This document shows, in pieces, positions 14,499-25,679 of a stretch of DNA of 64,000 nt. The translations under genes were made by a program, and so were the position numbers. The number at the start of each line of letters is the position of its first letter. The stretch's first letter is position 1. Below the pieces are notes generated by a model, which worked only from the letters and a program-made list of their open reading frames with translations, ran no database searches and was not told where the DNA came from. The stretch is taken from the NCBI RefSeq assembly GCF_020520425.1, contig NC_079487.1, positions 128,858,385 to 128,922,384 on the forward strand, read 5' to 3'. Origin of the DNA: Spinacia oleracea (Eukaryota > Streptophyta > Magnoliopsida > Caryophyllales > Amaranthaceae).

Positions 14499-14654
14499 TG
14501 TGAACCAAATCCGCTTATGAATCGGTGAATATTAATGGTTAGAGTGCATAGTGGTATATGCGGCTAGTCAAAGTTTATGTGGACCAAATCCATTTAAGAA
14601 TTGGTGAATATATTAATGGTTAGAGTGTGTTTTGTTATATGTGGCTAGTCAAAA
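14499..14654. repeat. Imperfect two-copy tandem repeat, unit about 78 bp
   Basis: Copy 1 (14499-14575) and copy 2 (14577-14654) share ACCAAATCC, TTAATGGTTAGAGTG and GGCTAGTCAAA in the same order and spacing, with scattered substitutions. The repeat is non-coding and its origin is unknown. Confidence 0.8.
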
Positions 14655-15077
14655 CGATGCACTTCAAGACAATGGATTTTTGATTGAAAAAGAAAAGGTG
14701 TAACTTCTCAAAGATATTTCTACTCTTTTTTTTTCAAGACAAGTAAATTAATTTTTTTACCAACCTGCAATTTCTTGTGAGGTGCAAGTTTACAGGAATC
14801 TCTGTCCTTGATCTACAAGAGGGATGACATGACAGAAGGTGAAAACTCCTCCATATAAAGTTTTCAACTATGGGAATTTTGAGTTGATAATTTACACATC
14901 ATAATCTGAAACATAATTTACAATTTTTCTTCGAGCAACCCTTCGTTTGGAAAAGCTTTCCCCATAAGCTTCAACCAGTTCTTTAGTTCCTTCTAACCTG
15001 AATAATACTAATCATTACATGCCATTTTTCACATTTCTAATGTATATGTTAAATGCTTCAGATTCAGGATTTAAGAT

Positions 15078-18000
15078 TCAGCTGTCACGGCCAGGCGGTT
15101 GACCTAAAAGTGAAGGTTGATCTACTGCTGAGACAGTCAACATAGATGAATGTGCATGGTTTATTGGATGGTCATGTTTACATGCAGGACCGTACTTGCA
15201 AATTCCATACCGACTGTAATAGCTGCAAACATTTTCACCCTGAATGCTCAAATCAAAGCAGTAACCAACATTAGAAATGAACATTAGAAATAAGGATCCA
15301 AAATGAAGTATCAAATTAATCTTCTTACCTACAGCTTCTCTCATGTATGGGATGATTTTGAAACAAGAGTTTTGTGGATTAATAAATTAATATTCCATAC
15401 GTTTACATTCATTCTTTTCCATAAATTATATCAGCAATAAAGATACATATGGTTTAAGAAGAAACTGGGTATTGCATAAAACAAAGACCCAAAACAGAAC
15501 AGACATCCAAAACAATCAATTTGATAATTTGGGTGCATGGGATAACTAGATGATAAGAACACTCCGTTACTGAACCGGAAAAGTTAACTGGAACATTTTT
15601 GTCAGAAACTAGGCACTCTGGGTAGTCTAGTTCTTACCAGTACTTTCTTGTTATAGATGTAACGTCAAAATATGAATATGAATATCAAATATCAATATCA
15701 AAAAATAATTAAATACCCCATTTAAGGCACTAATTTTTCCCTTGTAAAATTTTGCATGTTATCTCATCTATCAGCCACGATTAAGGGTTCATATTATTTT
15801 AGCACCAGTCCAAATGTCCAATTGTCAGAAGATGATTTTCAGCCATTCAGAATACAGGTCTTCCACGTGGACAGAAAGAGGTTACTCCGAGATTAAAAAA
15901 AAAAACCAAAAACTAGGTTACACGGCCTACTCCTACAACATGAGTCAAAATTATCTTTATTGTAATTTCACATTGAGGCTATTTCATTAATCATCATTCA
16001 TCAATTGGACATTTGGACTGGTTGTCAAAAATACTACTACAAAGTATATATTCCCTATGCCCCTAGGCCATATTTCTATTCTTGGTTGTCAAAAATACTA
16101 CTACAAACTACAAAGTAAGCCAACAATACAAATTTAGTAAGTTAACCTTTGAAAGTTCCCACATTACTCTTAATGATACCCTTATCAAATAACTCAAAAT
16201 AAAAGACTATACTGGTATGGCCGTATGGTGGAGAGGTTCATAAATATAGTGAAGAGTAATTGTTATATTTCAATTCAAATTCTCAGAAATGTCCCCAATC
16301 ACATGTCGCCTAATAATGGTCAGAAGCAGCAACCTAACAATCTAAAGGGGATAACAAAAGAAAGCCAAGGAAGTATAATTAACTTACAGATCTTAGAGGC
16401 AAACCCAAGTCACTGAGAAGACATGACGGTGACTGAGCCGTCGCAATTTTGGGATGGTGAAATTTACATGCAGATCTGTATTTGCAATCACCGTTTCTTA
16501 CGAAGTAACTGCATTCGGGTTGGCCAGGTCTTTCTGGAAAGTCATCACCATGCATCTGCTGCGGCCTTTCCTGTATACTACTATGCATTGCATATGTTGG
16601 TGGAATGTGAACGCTCCTCTCAGGTGGATATACTGGAGCCTTTTCAAGGTTAACATACGTGGAAGTGGGGGAAACAAAACAGGTTAGAATGCAACTACAA
16701 TTGAAGAGGATAAAGGGACAATAATACAAGATATCATTTTAATACTTTTTTCTTTTTAAGTTTCCTAGTCCCAAAAGAAACTCTCATAGTTTTTCAACCC
16801 ACTTTCCTCATCCCAAGAACATAAACACACAGCAGCCACAAAATGGAACATATCCTATATGTCAGACAGTTTAAAGAACCATACAGAACAATACACTAGC
16901 TTCATAAAACACATACTACCTCTGTTTCATAAAGATCTTTACGGTTACTATTTACACAAATATTAAGACAAAAGTAGATAAGTTGGTTGATTATAATAAA
17001 ATATGGAAAAGTAAAAGAAATGTGTAAAAAGGTGGGTGGGTGTAAGAAAAAAAAAATGAATAAAGTAAGAGAAAGTGAGTAGAAAATTGGAATGTTATGG
17101 GGTAAGAAGGGTAAGGTAGTAAAATTCCATGTCTAAAAATAGAATAAAGCAAAGTGTAAATAACATTATGAAATGGACTAAAACAGAAAGTGTAAAGATC
17201 ATCTTGAAAATGACCCGTAGTACAAAAAAATTGCACCACTAACGCCTTTCCTTGTTTCTCAAACAGACATCCTAGATAACAGAGATGAGTCGGGTAAAAC
17301 CTACCTGGTAAGCATTCCAATCTGACTGTGAAGGAACACCTTGAGTTGGAGAATACATCAAAGGCAGCATATAAGGACTTTCATTTACAGCGGTAGGAGA
17401 CCAGGGTGCAAGAGTCGATTGTGAGGCATTAGGTGAAAAGATGGATCCTCCATTGCTGTATCTGGGAGAGGCATCAGGTCCTCCAGCAGATGTAGGGTCA
17501 GGATGGTTAAATCTACAATTTGTTCCGAACTTGCAAGACCCGGTGCGCATATAAAAAGGGCACTTATTTTCTCCCTGTAAAGCCAGAAACTCATCACAAA
17601 TTATACAAATGACAAGCGACAAGTGAACAGCTTTAGATAATTAAGAAGACTGCTTCCAGGAACACAGGTCACTTAATCACCAATGACCATAACAAATTCT
17701 GGTAGGCAAAGAAGATAACTAAGATAATAGAATTTATTTATTTTAGTACCAGACGAATCGGCAAACCCAAAAAATTAAACTTTAAGGTAGAGTTGACTTT
17801 TTTGCTGTGGTTGAATTTACAAGCTTTCCCAAACTTACACCCTCCTTGACGATCAAAGTACTGCATAAAGAGAAAAGGGCAAACATAGAAGAGTTAGAAC
17901 TGCTTCATATGGTAAGAACTCAAAGCAAACGATCAATGACACGGAAGATATCTAAATTTGACACTCTCAGCCCAAAGTTCTGGTAACACTTCAAAATCAA

Positions 18001-20809
18001 GATAAATAAGGGAACGTCATTTATTACCATTTTTTGCTCAAAAGTTGTATAGCTAACTCACTTAAACATCATTGATGCACAATACCAAGACAATTTTTAG
18101 GACGGATGAAGTGCTGAACCATCTATACTAGATGGAGAATAAATCAGCCCAACCCAGTTTGACTAATGTGGATTATTAGCAGTAACATGGAAGAAACATA
18201 ATATGTAACTTGTAAATTAGACAAGATACTGTTAAAGAAAAAAAAAATCCGTTCTAATGCAACAACTTTATGGACTAAATCACTAAAATGAAACACACTA
18301 CAAAATTAGTAGAACATGTTTAAGGTTAAGGAATTCTACATAACTTGAAGAGAAGGCATCAAGGCAACATCAATGACAATAAAGCCTATATGATGTTCGA
18401 AACATCGGGGTAAAACCTGGGCTAAGAGGGCTTAAGATGCCCTCTTGCTTCTATACTATGATATATTCCGTAGGAATATTTAAGAACGTACATTATTTTG
18501 AAGATGCAATTTATACCAGAAGTGTAACAGGACATCAAAATTTTACTAAAATGACGAAAACTCATAGTGTGACGTGATGTGATGTCTTCAGCCATAAATG
18601 GCTGAACACATTTAGCAAGAATCATGTTAACAACGTTTATCACCAAACATCATTTTGCCTTGAGGCCCTTCACAGTGGAACACAGGCAGTAATATGAATC
18701 ATACAGACACACAAGTTGATTCCTAACAGAGTAACGGGCGCATAACAAGCGATCATATTACTATCATCACTTACAGCATAGAGTATTAGGTAGTCATTTG
18801 ATTATGTTCTGCAAGTTCATCAACCTAGTACATATTTATTTTTGTGAGACAAAAAAAGTCAAAGTAGGAAGAACAAAAAGAGATGGAGGGAGTACATATA
18901 AATCAATCAACATCAAGCGATAACTGCTATTGTTTTAAGCCTTAAGCAAAACATAGTATTTTGCTTAAAATTTTGTACCCAGCAAATATTAAGGGTCATC
19001 AAAGTTGTTCTGATACAAAATAAACCAATATGCTTCTAGAGGACACCTCCTTTTCCTCCGGGATAAACACAAGCAACACCTCTCTCTCTCTCCAAGAATT
19101 TTTAATGCATCCTCTCTCTCATGTTACCTAGCATAGAAGATGCTTCTGGGTTTGCAAGAAAACTTGATCATTTCTTGCATTACCTTATATTAAAAATATA
19201 CTGTACCACTTAGCCACCTCTGCATTCCATCTTGAACCTCCAATGGTTAGACTCTCTTATGAGTCTCAAAAAATAATTCCACTACACATTTCGAAAAATT
19301 CAATCTTCCTTAATTTCCCTAGAATCAAAACTATTGAAAAAAGTTATCAAATCTGCTAACTGTTGACAGATGAGCAACCATTGAAGATGCTTAAGGGCCA
19401 AGTACAAAAGGCTAAGAGTATAAAGTAGAAACATTAAGCATTAATTAATCGTCAATAACACTAATCAAATCAAAGCATGATTTTGACATAAAAAGACGTC
19501 CATAAAGAACACATTTATACCTTGCAATCAACTTGTTCCTTATCCGCAGATTCATAGTTTTCGATCACCCTCTGTGTAGCAGAACCGGCACATTCTTCCT
19601 TCGTTTTCACCTTAGCACCCTAAAACAATGGCGGAATCAAATTACGAATTAAAAAAAGTTTTAAAAAAAATCTTCTTTTTTATCTTAACCTATCAACTCA
19701 TTTCTGTAATCAAAATAAGAAAATAATCCAAAATTAAATACTACCTGAAGTTTCTTATGATTAGGAGGATGATTAAACTTGCAATTCATCCCAAACTTGC
19801 AAGTCCCAGTTCGGAGGAAAAATGCACAATCCTCAGACTCAGGCCTCACAGGAAACCTATGACTACTACTTCTTCTACGACTCGACTCTTTTTCACTACC
19901 CTCATTTTTGCTGACATTCTCAACCTCCTCAGCTTCTTCCCCATTCTCTTCATTGTCCCCTTTCTCGACCCTGCAATCACCATCTTCGCCGCCATTGTTC
20001 TCCGTGTCAATTTCGGTTTGAGACCTACTACTTATGTTACTTAACTCTTTTTCACTGTCCTCATTTTGGCTCATATTCTCAATCTCCTGCTTTTCGTCCC
20101 CAATCTCTTCTTCACTGTTTTCTTTCTCTTCTGTACTAAAACCTCCTTCGACGCCATTGTTATCCGCGTCGATCTCGGTCTGAAACATATTACTATTACT
20201 ACTACTTCTACAAGTTAACTCCTTTTCACCGTCCTCATCATCTATCCTCGGATTCTCAATCTCCTGCTTTTCCTCCACATTATGTTCTTCGTTGTTTTCT
20301 CCCTCCTCCGTGCGATTACTGTCGTCACCGCCATTATCGTAGGCAGAGCCAATTTCAGTTTGAAGCCTATTAATACTAATTCTACAACTTAACTCCTTTT
20401 CACTATCCTCGCCTTTGCTCACATTCTCAATCTCCCAATTCTCCTCGTGATTATCTGTCTCCGCCGTAAGATCGCCGTCTAAGCTGACATTGTTGTCCGC
20501 GGCGTCGATTTCGGTGTGAAAACTACCACTACTACTTCTACCACTCAATTCATCCTTTCTCACACTCTCAATCTCCCCATTCTCTTCATCGTTATTTTCT
20601 CTCTCCGCCGTGAGATCTCCGCGATTGATGTCGGGGACCTCGACAAGAGTGAGGGAACCGAGGTTATCATTGATGGAATCGGAAGATTGATGATCATCGA
20701 AGGAGGGAGAAGGATGTTCTGGAGAGTCAATTGCAGAAATTTCTTGTTGTTTAGAAAGAGAAAGCCCTAAAGGGCAGGTCGTTGATGAAGAATCTAACCC
20801 TAACTCCAT
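15078..20809 (-). CDS. C3H43: CCCH zinc-finger protein with five fingers and acidic repeat domain
   Basis: Probable nucleic-acid-binding protein (mRNA or DNA) of the plant ZFN-type CCCH family. Six exons, in transcript order: 20809-19745, 19619-19521, 17860-17750, 17574-17305, 16639-16388, 15239-15078. They give 652 residues. Five C-X8-C-X5-C-X3-H fingers start near residues 328, 387, 430, 558 and 604, for example CKFGMNCKFNH and CKYGPACKHDH. Finger 2 is split between exons 2 and 3. A conserved FNFLGLPIRL segment sits between fingers 2 and 3. Residues 66-315 are a run of about five acidic repeats of roughly 50 residues. The start is the first in-frame ATG, but an 8-codon uORF overlaps it. The downstream neighbour order matches Arabidopsis AT3G48440 beside REF6, which supports the C3H43-type name. 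The exact target is unknown. Confidence 0.88.
16916..17220. mobile_element. Stowaway-like MITE in CCCH gene intron 4
   Basis: The left end, CTACCTCTGTTTCATAAAGA, is mirrored by the right end, which in reverse complement reads CTACGGGTCATTTTCAAGAT. Both continue into GATCTTTAC. TA flanks both sides. The element is 305 bp, AT-rich and non-coding, and lies wholly between exons 16388-16639 and 17305-17574. Confidence 0.75.
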
Positions 20810-20826
20810 TGTTGAAGCTCCAACAT
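20800..20826 (-). promoter_or_regulatory. Overlapping 8-codon uORF at CCCH gene start
   Basis: An upstream ATG at 20826 reads MLELQQWS and stops at TAG (20800-20802), past the main ATG at 20807-20809 in a different frame. Ribosomes that use it would not reach the main start by simple reinitiation. A telo-box-like AAACCCTAA lies just upstream at 20830-20838. Whether the uORF is transcribed depends on the transcription start, which is not visible here. Confidence 0.5.
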
Positions 20827-21650
20827 TACAAAACCCTAAAAAAATGGGAAGGGTTGATTTTGCCGCAGAATAAAAAGGAGAGAGAGAACAGAGGAAGGGC
20901 TGAGTTTAACCCACTTGTTAACTTACGGAGCACTGTACTGTACTCTACTGTACTACTTGAGGTCAAGGACTTTAAAGGGGCATTCATTCCGCATTTGGTA
21001 TGCGGAAAAAAGAAGTTAGAATTTGGGCGAACAAAGACCGGAGACATCTGTAACATAAATCACAAGTTTTAATCGTCCTTTTCTCATTTATAGAGTAATT
21101 TGTACGAGTACTTTGTGCAGAATAGCTTTTATTAGTCATTAATACGAAATATAATAAGGTGTCTTTTGATTCATGTAAGAATACAAATATATAGAAAATG
21201 AGTTCTTTAATTAAATTTATGGAACTTACTAAAGTTATTTGGTTAATATTGTGTATCCAGATAAGTAACTTCATTTCACCAAAATTTTGTTAACCAGATA
21301 AGTCACATACTTTGCAATTCCTATAAATTTTAACTTTTCATATTTTTATATGCCAACCAAACAACATCTAAGAGTAGGGCTGCTGGTTTCAATAAAAAAA
21401 AAACTATAAAAAGGGGATTTCATCTTTTAATAAGCATAGTTAAATTGTCCTATCAAGTTATCATCTTTCTCGAGCCAATTTCGCCCTGATTGCTCACCCT
21501 CAAATTGACGATGAGATTCAACCCACAAACATACACAAACAACCCCCCAACCCCCAACCCCGACCCCAACCAAACCCAAACCCAAACCCTTATAAAGGAA
21601 TATGTTCTCTTTTTTATTAGGCTACACTTAGCTTGGTTATGTTATTCATT
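20827..21650. other. Presumed promoter and 5' flank of CCCH gene
   Basis: The part next to the gene is CT-rich on the coding strand (20875-20900), as in many plant leaders. Beyond it lies AT-rich sequence and, at 21535-21590, a C/A-rich low-complexity tract with repeats of AACCCC and CCCAAA. I saw no convincing TATA box, and no gene. Confidence 0.45.
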
Positions 21651-21659
21651 GTTAATTAT

Positions 21660-22718
21660 GAGTTAACCTCGTGATTGGGGTCTCAGTTTTGCCAAAAATC
21701 ACCGATTAGGACCTCACTTTATTTTTTTCACCATTAAGGACCTAGTCTCACTTTTCCGGTCAAATATAACTACCATGGTTAAAATAAGTTGGATCATTGG
21801 GTTAGAAAAAAAATATTTTTTTTCATAAAAAGTAAAAACTGATTAATTATTCATTACTCTATTCTTAATTTCTTCCTCTACCTTCTCCATTTTGGCTTCA
21901 ATGCCAGTACTTTTCGTCTCATCCCCTTCCCCAGGTTCATTCTATCCTCTTTCTTTTCTTGCTCCTTCAACATTTCTTCTAATTTAACTAATAACTAGTC
22001 TACAATTAGTCGACAATGTGCAAAATATGCTGATTACTTTTACACAATAACCAAAACAAAAATGATTAAATCAAATTTGTAAATCAAGACCCAAATTTCA
22101 AAAAAAAAAAAAAACGATTAAACTTAGAGAAATTAAGAAATGAAAAGGGAATTATACCAAGACCAACACATCTCGAATTTGCTAACCCCTATCCTTTAAG
22201 CTCTAACAATCCTGATTGTATATTTTCTTTTTATTTTGGAGTATACAATTTGATCTGTGTACTGAATTTTTGATCCCATGAACTGAGGGGTTGATAATTG
22301 CGATGTATAATTGGATATTGAGGAGTTTTATTCATCTGAATTAGGTATTGCCTTTCCCAATTGAATTGGGAAACACTAAACCTTAAGAAAGACTAGAGGA
22401 AAAGAGGAGAGTTGAGGGAGATACGGGATTCATATTGTCTTGGTGGAGAAGACGACATAGATGGGAACTGGAGAGGGAGAGAAAGAAAGATTGAGTTAAA
22501 AAAAATCAGTAACAACATTGAATGTTTTTCTTAAGCTTTTTGTGAAAATTAAATAAACAAATAAATAGTGAAGGATCTCAGTTTTTAGCTCCGGTGAGTT
22601 AAACCTGAGTTAAGTTGCCGGATTATTAACCTTAGGTCTCAATTGGTGATAAAATAAGAGTGAGGTCCCAATTGGTGATTTATGTGAAAACTTAGGTCCC
22701 AATTATGGGCTTAACTCT
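21660..22718. mobile_element. Non-autonomous MULE-type element with long TIRs
   Basis: The same 9-bp word, GTTAATTAT, lies at 21651-21659 and 22719-22727. Immediately inside are long inverted ends: the left starts GAGTTAACCTCGTGATTGGG, and the right in reverse complement starts GAGTTAAGCCCATAATTGGG. Imperfect similarity continues for about 100 bp. A 9-bp target duplication and long TIRs are the hallmark of Mutator-like elements. The 1059-bp interior has no transposase-like frame. Confidence 0.85.
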
Positions 22719-22777
22719 GTTAATTATAGTGTATTTGTGTTAATGATTAGTCTTTCCTTGCTTCTGATTTAGGTATT

Positions 22778-25454
22778 TGTAACACCCCGACAATTCCCTT
22801 TTTCTAAAACAACCCTTTTATAAATATAACTATAGAGAATTATCAAGGCATTATCGCCCGTGTGGAAACGTACGGCTTATTCAGAATTTTGCAGCGGAAA
22901 ACATAAAACTAACTTTTAGGTTCATAAATAATTGATTACATATTAAGTCCAAAACCAATTAACGGAAATAAAGAAATACGAATAGTACGACGACTTTCAA
23001 ATATAAGTTAACAAATTAAATCACTTAATTAAACAAATAGAACTATAAGCTCTCTAATCCCGATCCCAATGATGCATCATCTTCAAACCTGTAGATGGGC
23101 AACGCTTATTGATCCTTAGAGACTGCTCACCAAAGATGGGTCATCACAGGATCAATAGGCATAGCCATGATCAACACACACAAACAAGGCACGTAATCAG
23201 CAAAGCTGAGTACTACATACTAAAGCAATAATAATCCTAACATGATACTATTAAACATAATTAAGGGCAGACAAAGCATGATAACCTGACGACCATACTT
23301 AACTAGACTAAGCTAGACTTGACTAGACTTTTATAACAATAATATTATTTTAATTGAAATAGGCAATGGACCGAGTTTTCTAGCTAGACGAGGTACGGGC
23401 GCGACTCCGTAACCTCAGTGACCTGCGATATCGAGGAACGTTTGACTGAAAATAGGACGCGGTGATCAATCCGGTCCGAATGAAAGGCCATGGGCTACCA
23501 CCATGAACCCCAACTCCTGTTTGTCCGTCACTTTAGACGTGCACAGTCTAGAGCTATTGCTACTCAGTTTCACTTTACATGATTTACAAATTGACACCCT
23601 GTTATGACTCAACAATCACATAAGGCATGCAACTCACATTTATTTATAACTGTTTTTATCTTGAAATTGAGTAAGTGATCACAAGGCATCAAACAAGACT
23701 CATTCCAATTAACTCAAATATTTTTCTTTAATACTGATCAACCCCTGAATATGGGTATAAGGTTTCAACTTACTAAATAAGGTCCTCCGCCCTCATAAAG
23801 TAGTGAAAAGCTAAAAAGGGAACAACAATTAACTGATCTGAATTATATACTAAATAATCTAGTGTTCCCAATCGAACATGTTTGTATCAATCTTCCATAC
23901 TAACATGTTATAATCCTCAAAATGCAATAAAGGTTTAATATGTTCATTCAACAGTATCAAACATGCAATTTTAACCTGACTAAGTTCATCAACAATATTA
24001 ACATAACCAAGTTCATCAATAATTCAACATGGTTTCAACAATTAGCACACATTCCAAGCACACAGGTATGTACGTACCTTGTGTAAACAAACTGCAAGAC
24101 CACTTTAATAATTCAAAAGTCGCCTACAGAGAATTCTCCGCCTAAAACAACCAACAAATATTCCCAATCAACTTCTAATCATTCACAACTATACTAACAC
24201 ATTCTAACTACATCCTAAACATATTTAGAACTTTTCTCCAATAACAAAACTTGAATATTTGATTTCCTAGCATAACAATTATTGAATTAAAGATTGAAAT
24301 TCGTTGAAAACTCTTTGCAAATATCATACTTAAATTTTCAGCAATATAACTTATTTAAAAACATTGCCAAGGCCAATCTACGTTCTTAGAACATCGAAAC
24401 AATAAATTCAATAATCCACAATCATCCTGTCATGATTTAAAACTTAAAATTCATGCTTTTAATAATAAAAATCATTATTTCAATGCATTTATATAATCTG
24501 AAAATTAAATTTATTATTTAAACATAATATATAAATCTGAAAATTCTAATTAAAACATAAAAATGTATAATTTAAATTCAAGAACATAATTTGAATTATT
24601 AAAACTTAATTAAATTCGTTAATTAACTTAGGTTTAGAGAACAACCGAAATCAAGGAGGAGAGGAGAAGATTGGGCAGCGGCGTATGGTGCGGCGGCGAC
24701 GGATGGCTGGTTGACGAAGGTGGTGTTGCGCGGCGGCGAGGAGGCTCGCGAAGAGCTGCACTGTTGCTTGCGAAAGGAGAAGGTTAAGGCTGGCTAGCGG
24801 CGCAATAAAAATGCACGGTGGCAGCGACGGTGCGGCGAGGCTGGTTGCGCGGTGCAAGTGGTGAGCGCTGGTGGTGGCTGAGCAAGAAGAGCAAAGGCAA
24901 GAAAAATAACAGATCCATTTATTAAGGAGAGAGGAACGAAAGAGATAAAGAAAGAATGAAGGAGTTACCGGTGGTAAAGGAGAGCGAGGAGAGGGACGAC
25001 GATGGAGAAGCAGGCGGCTGTCAGGCGAGGTGGTTGACGGCGGCCTGAAGCAAGGAGAGGGGCAGCAACGCACTTCACGTGGAACTAAAGCAAAGAAAGG
25101 GTTTTGGTTTTGGTTTTACGTGAAATAGAAAAGAGGAAGGAGGATTATTTTGGGTTTATTGATTTGGGCTTTACCCATTTGGGCCTAGAATTAGGATTTG
25201 GGTTTTAGTGTTTGAGTCAAACCGAATAGGATTGTTTTCTAAATTCAATCGTGTTTTCGTAATTCGATTTCTTTTCAACGTAAAATTATAAAATTACTTT
25301 TGATTTCATAAATCGTTAAAAATATTTAAAATGTAATAAAACAAATATACGTTAATTATATATTTATTAATAAAACTCGTAAATTCTATTTTAAATATAA
25401 TTAACTATACATTAAAATATATTAATAAAATTTATAAAATTACGGGGGATTACA
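22778..25454 (-). repeat. LTR (3' LTR in element orientation)
   Basis: 2677 bp with TG...CA ends in either orientation. It is identical to the other LTR on reading, apart from C at 23745 against T at 30217. It holds an unusual GC-rich, CGGCGG-containing island at about 24650-25080 that is open for 140 codons on the minus strand (24651-25073). I regard that frame as a by-product of base composition. Confidence 0.95.
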
Positions 25455-25467
25455 ATCTACCCCTCTT
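25455..25467 (-). other. Polypurine tract
   Basis: In element orientation AAGAGGGGTAGAT directly precedes the 3' LTR. This is the expected place and composition for the plus-strand primer of reverse transcription. Confidence 0.75.
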
Positions 25468-25679
25468 AAAAGAAGTTTCGTCCCGAAACTTGACACGAAA
25501 ATTCACATATCTTTCCAAACTTTTCAACTTATTCTTATTGTAGAAGTACTTTGTGCCACTCTTGTGCACTCTTTTTCCAACTAAAAGTTACTTGTAATAC
25601 TCAAGAATACATTTTCTTATGCGGAGAATCTATTTACTTGCATCAACATGTATAAGTTGCTAAAAATTAGCATAAAATG

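Larger units (their letters stand above)
12640..15077. other. Intergenic: callose synthase 3' region, AT-rich repeats
   Basis: The first roughly 280 bp are the T-rich 3' flank of the callose synthase gene and probably hold its 3' UTR. After that come one MITE (13371-13617), a stretch at 13836-13990 with repeated TTGGACT and GTCCA words, and an imperfect tandem duplication (14499-14654). I see no open frame with family similarity and no RNA gene. The two flanking genes converge tail to tail here. Confidence 0.7.

Noticed and set aside
24651-25073. 140-codon open frame, identical at 31123-31545
   Set aside because: It lies inside both LTRs, follows the GC-rich island, and shows Ser/Pro/Leu/Arg bias without any known domain. 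It is most likely chance openness.
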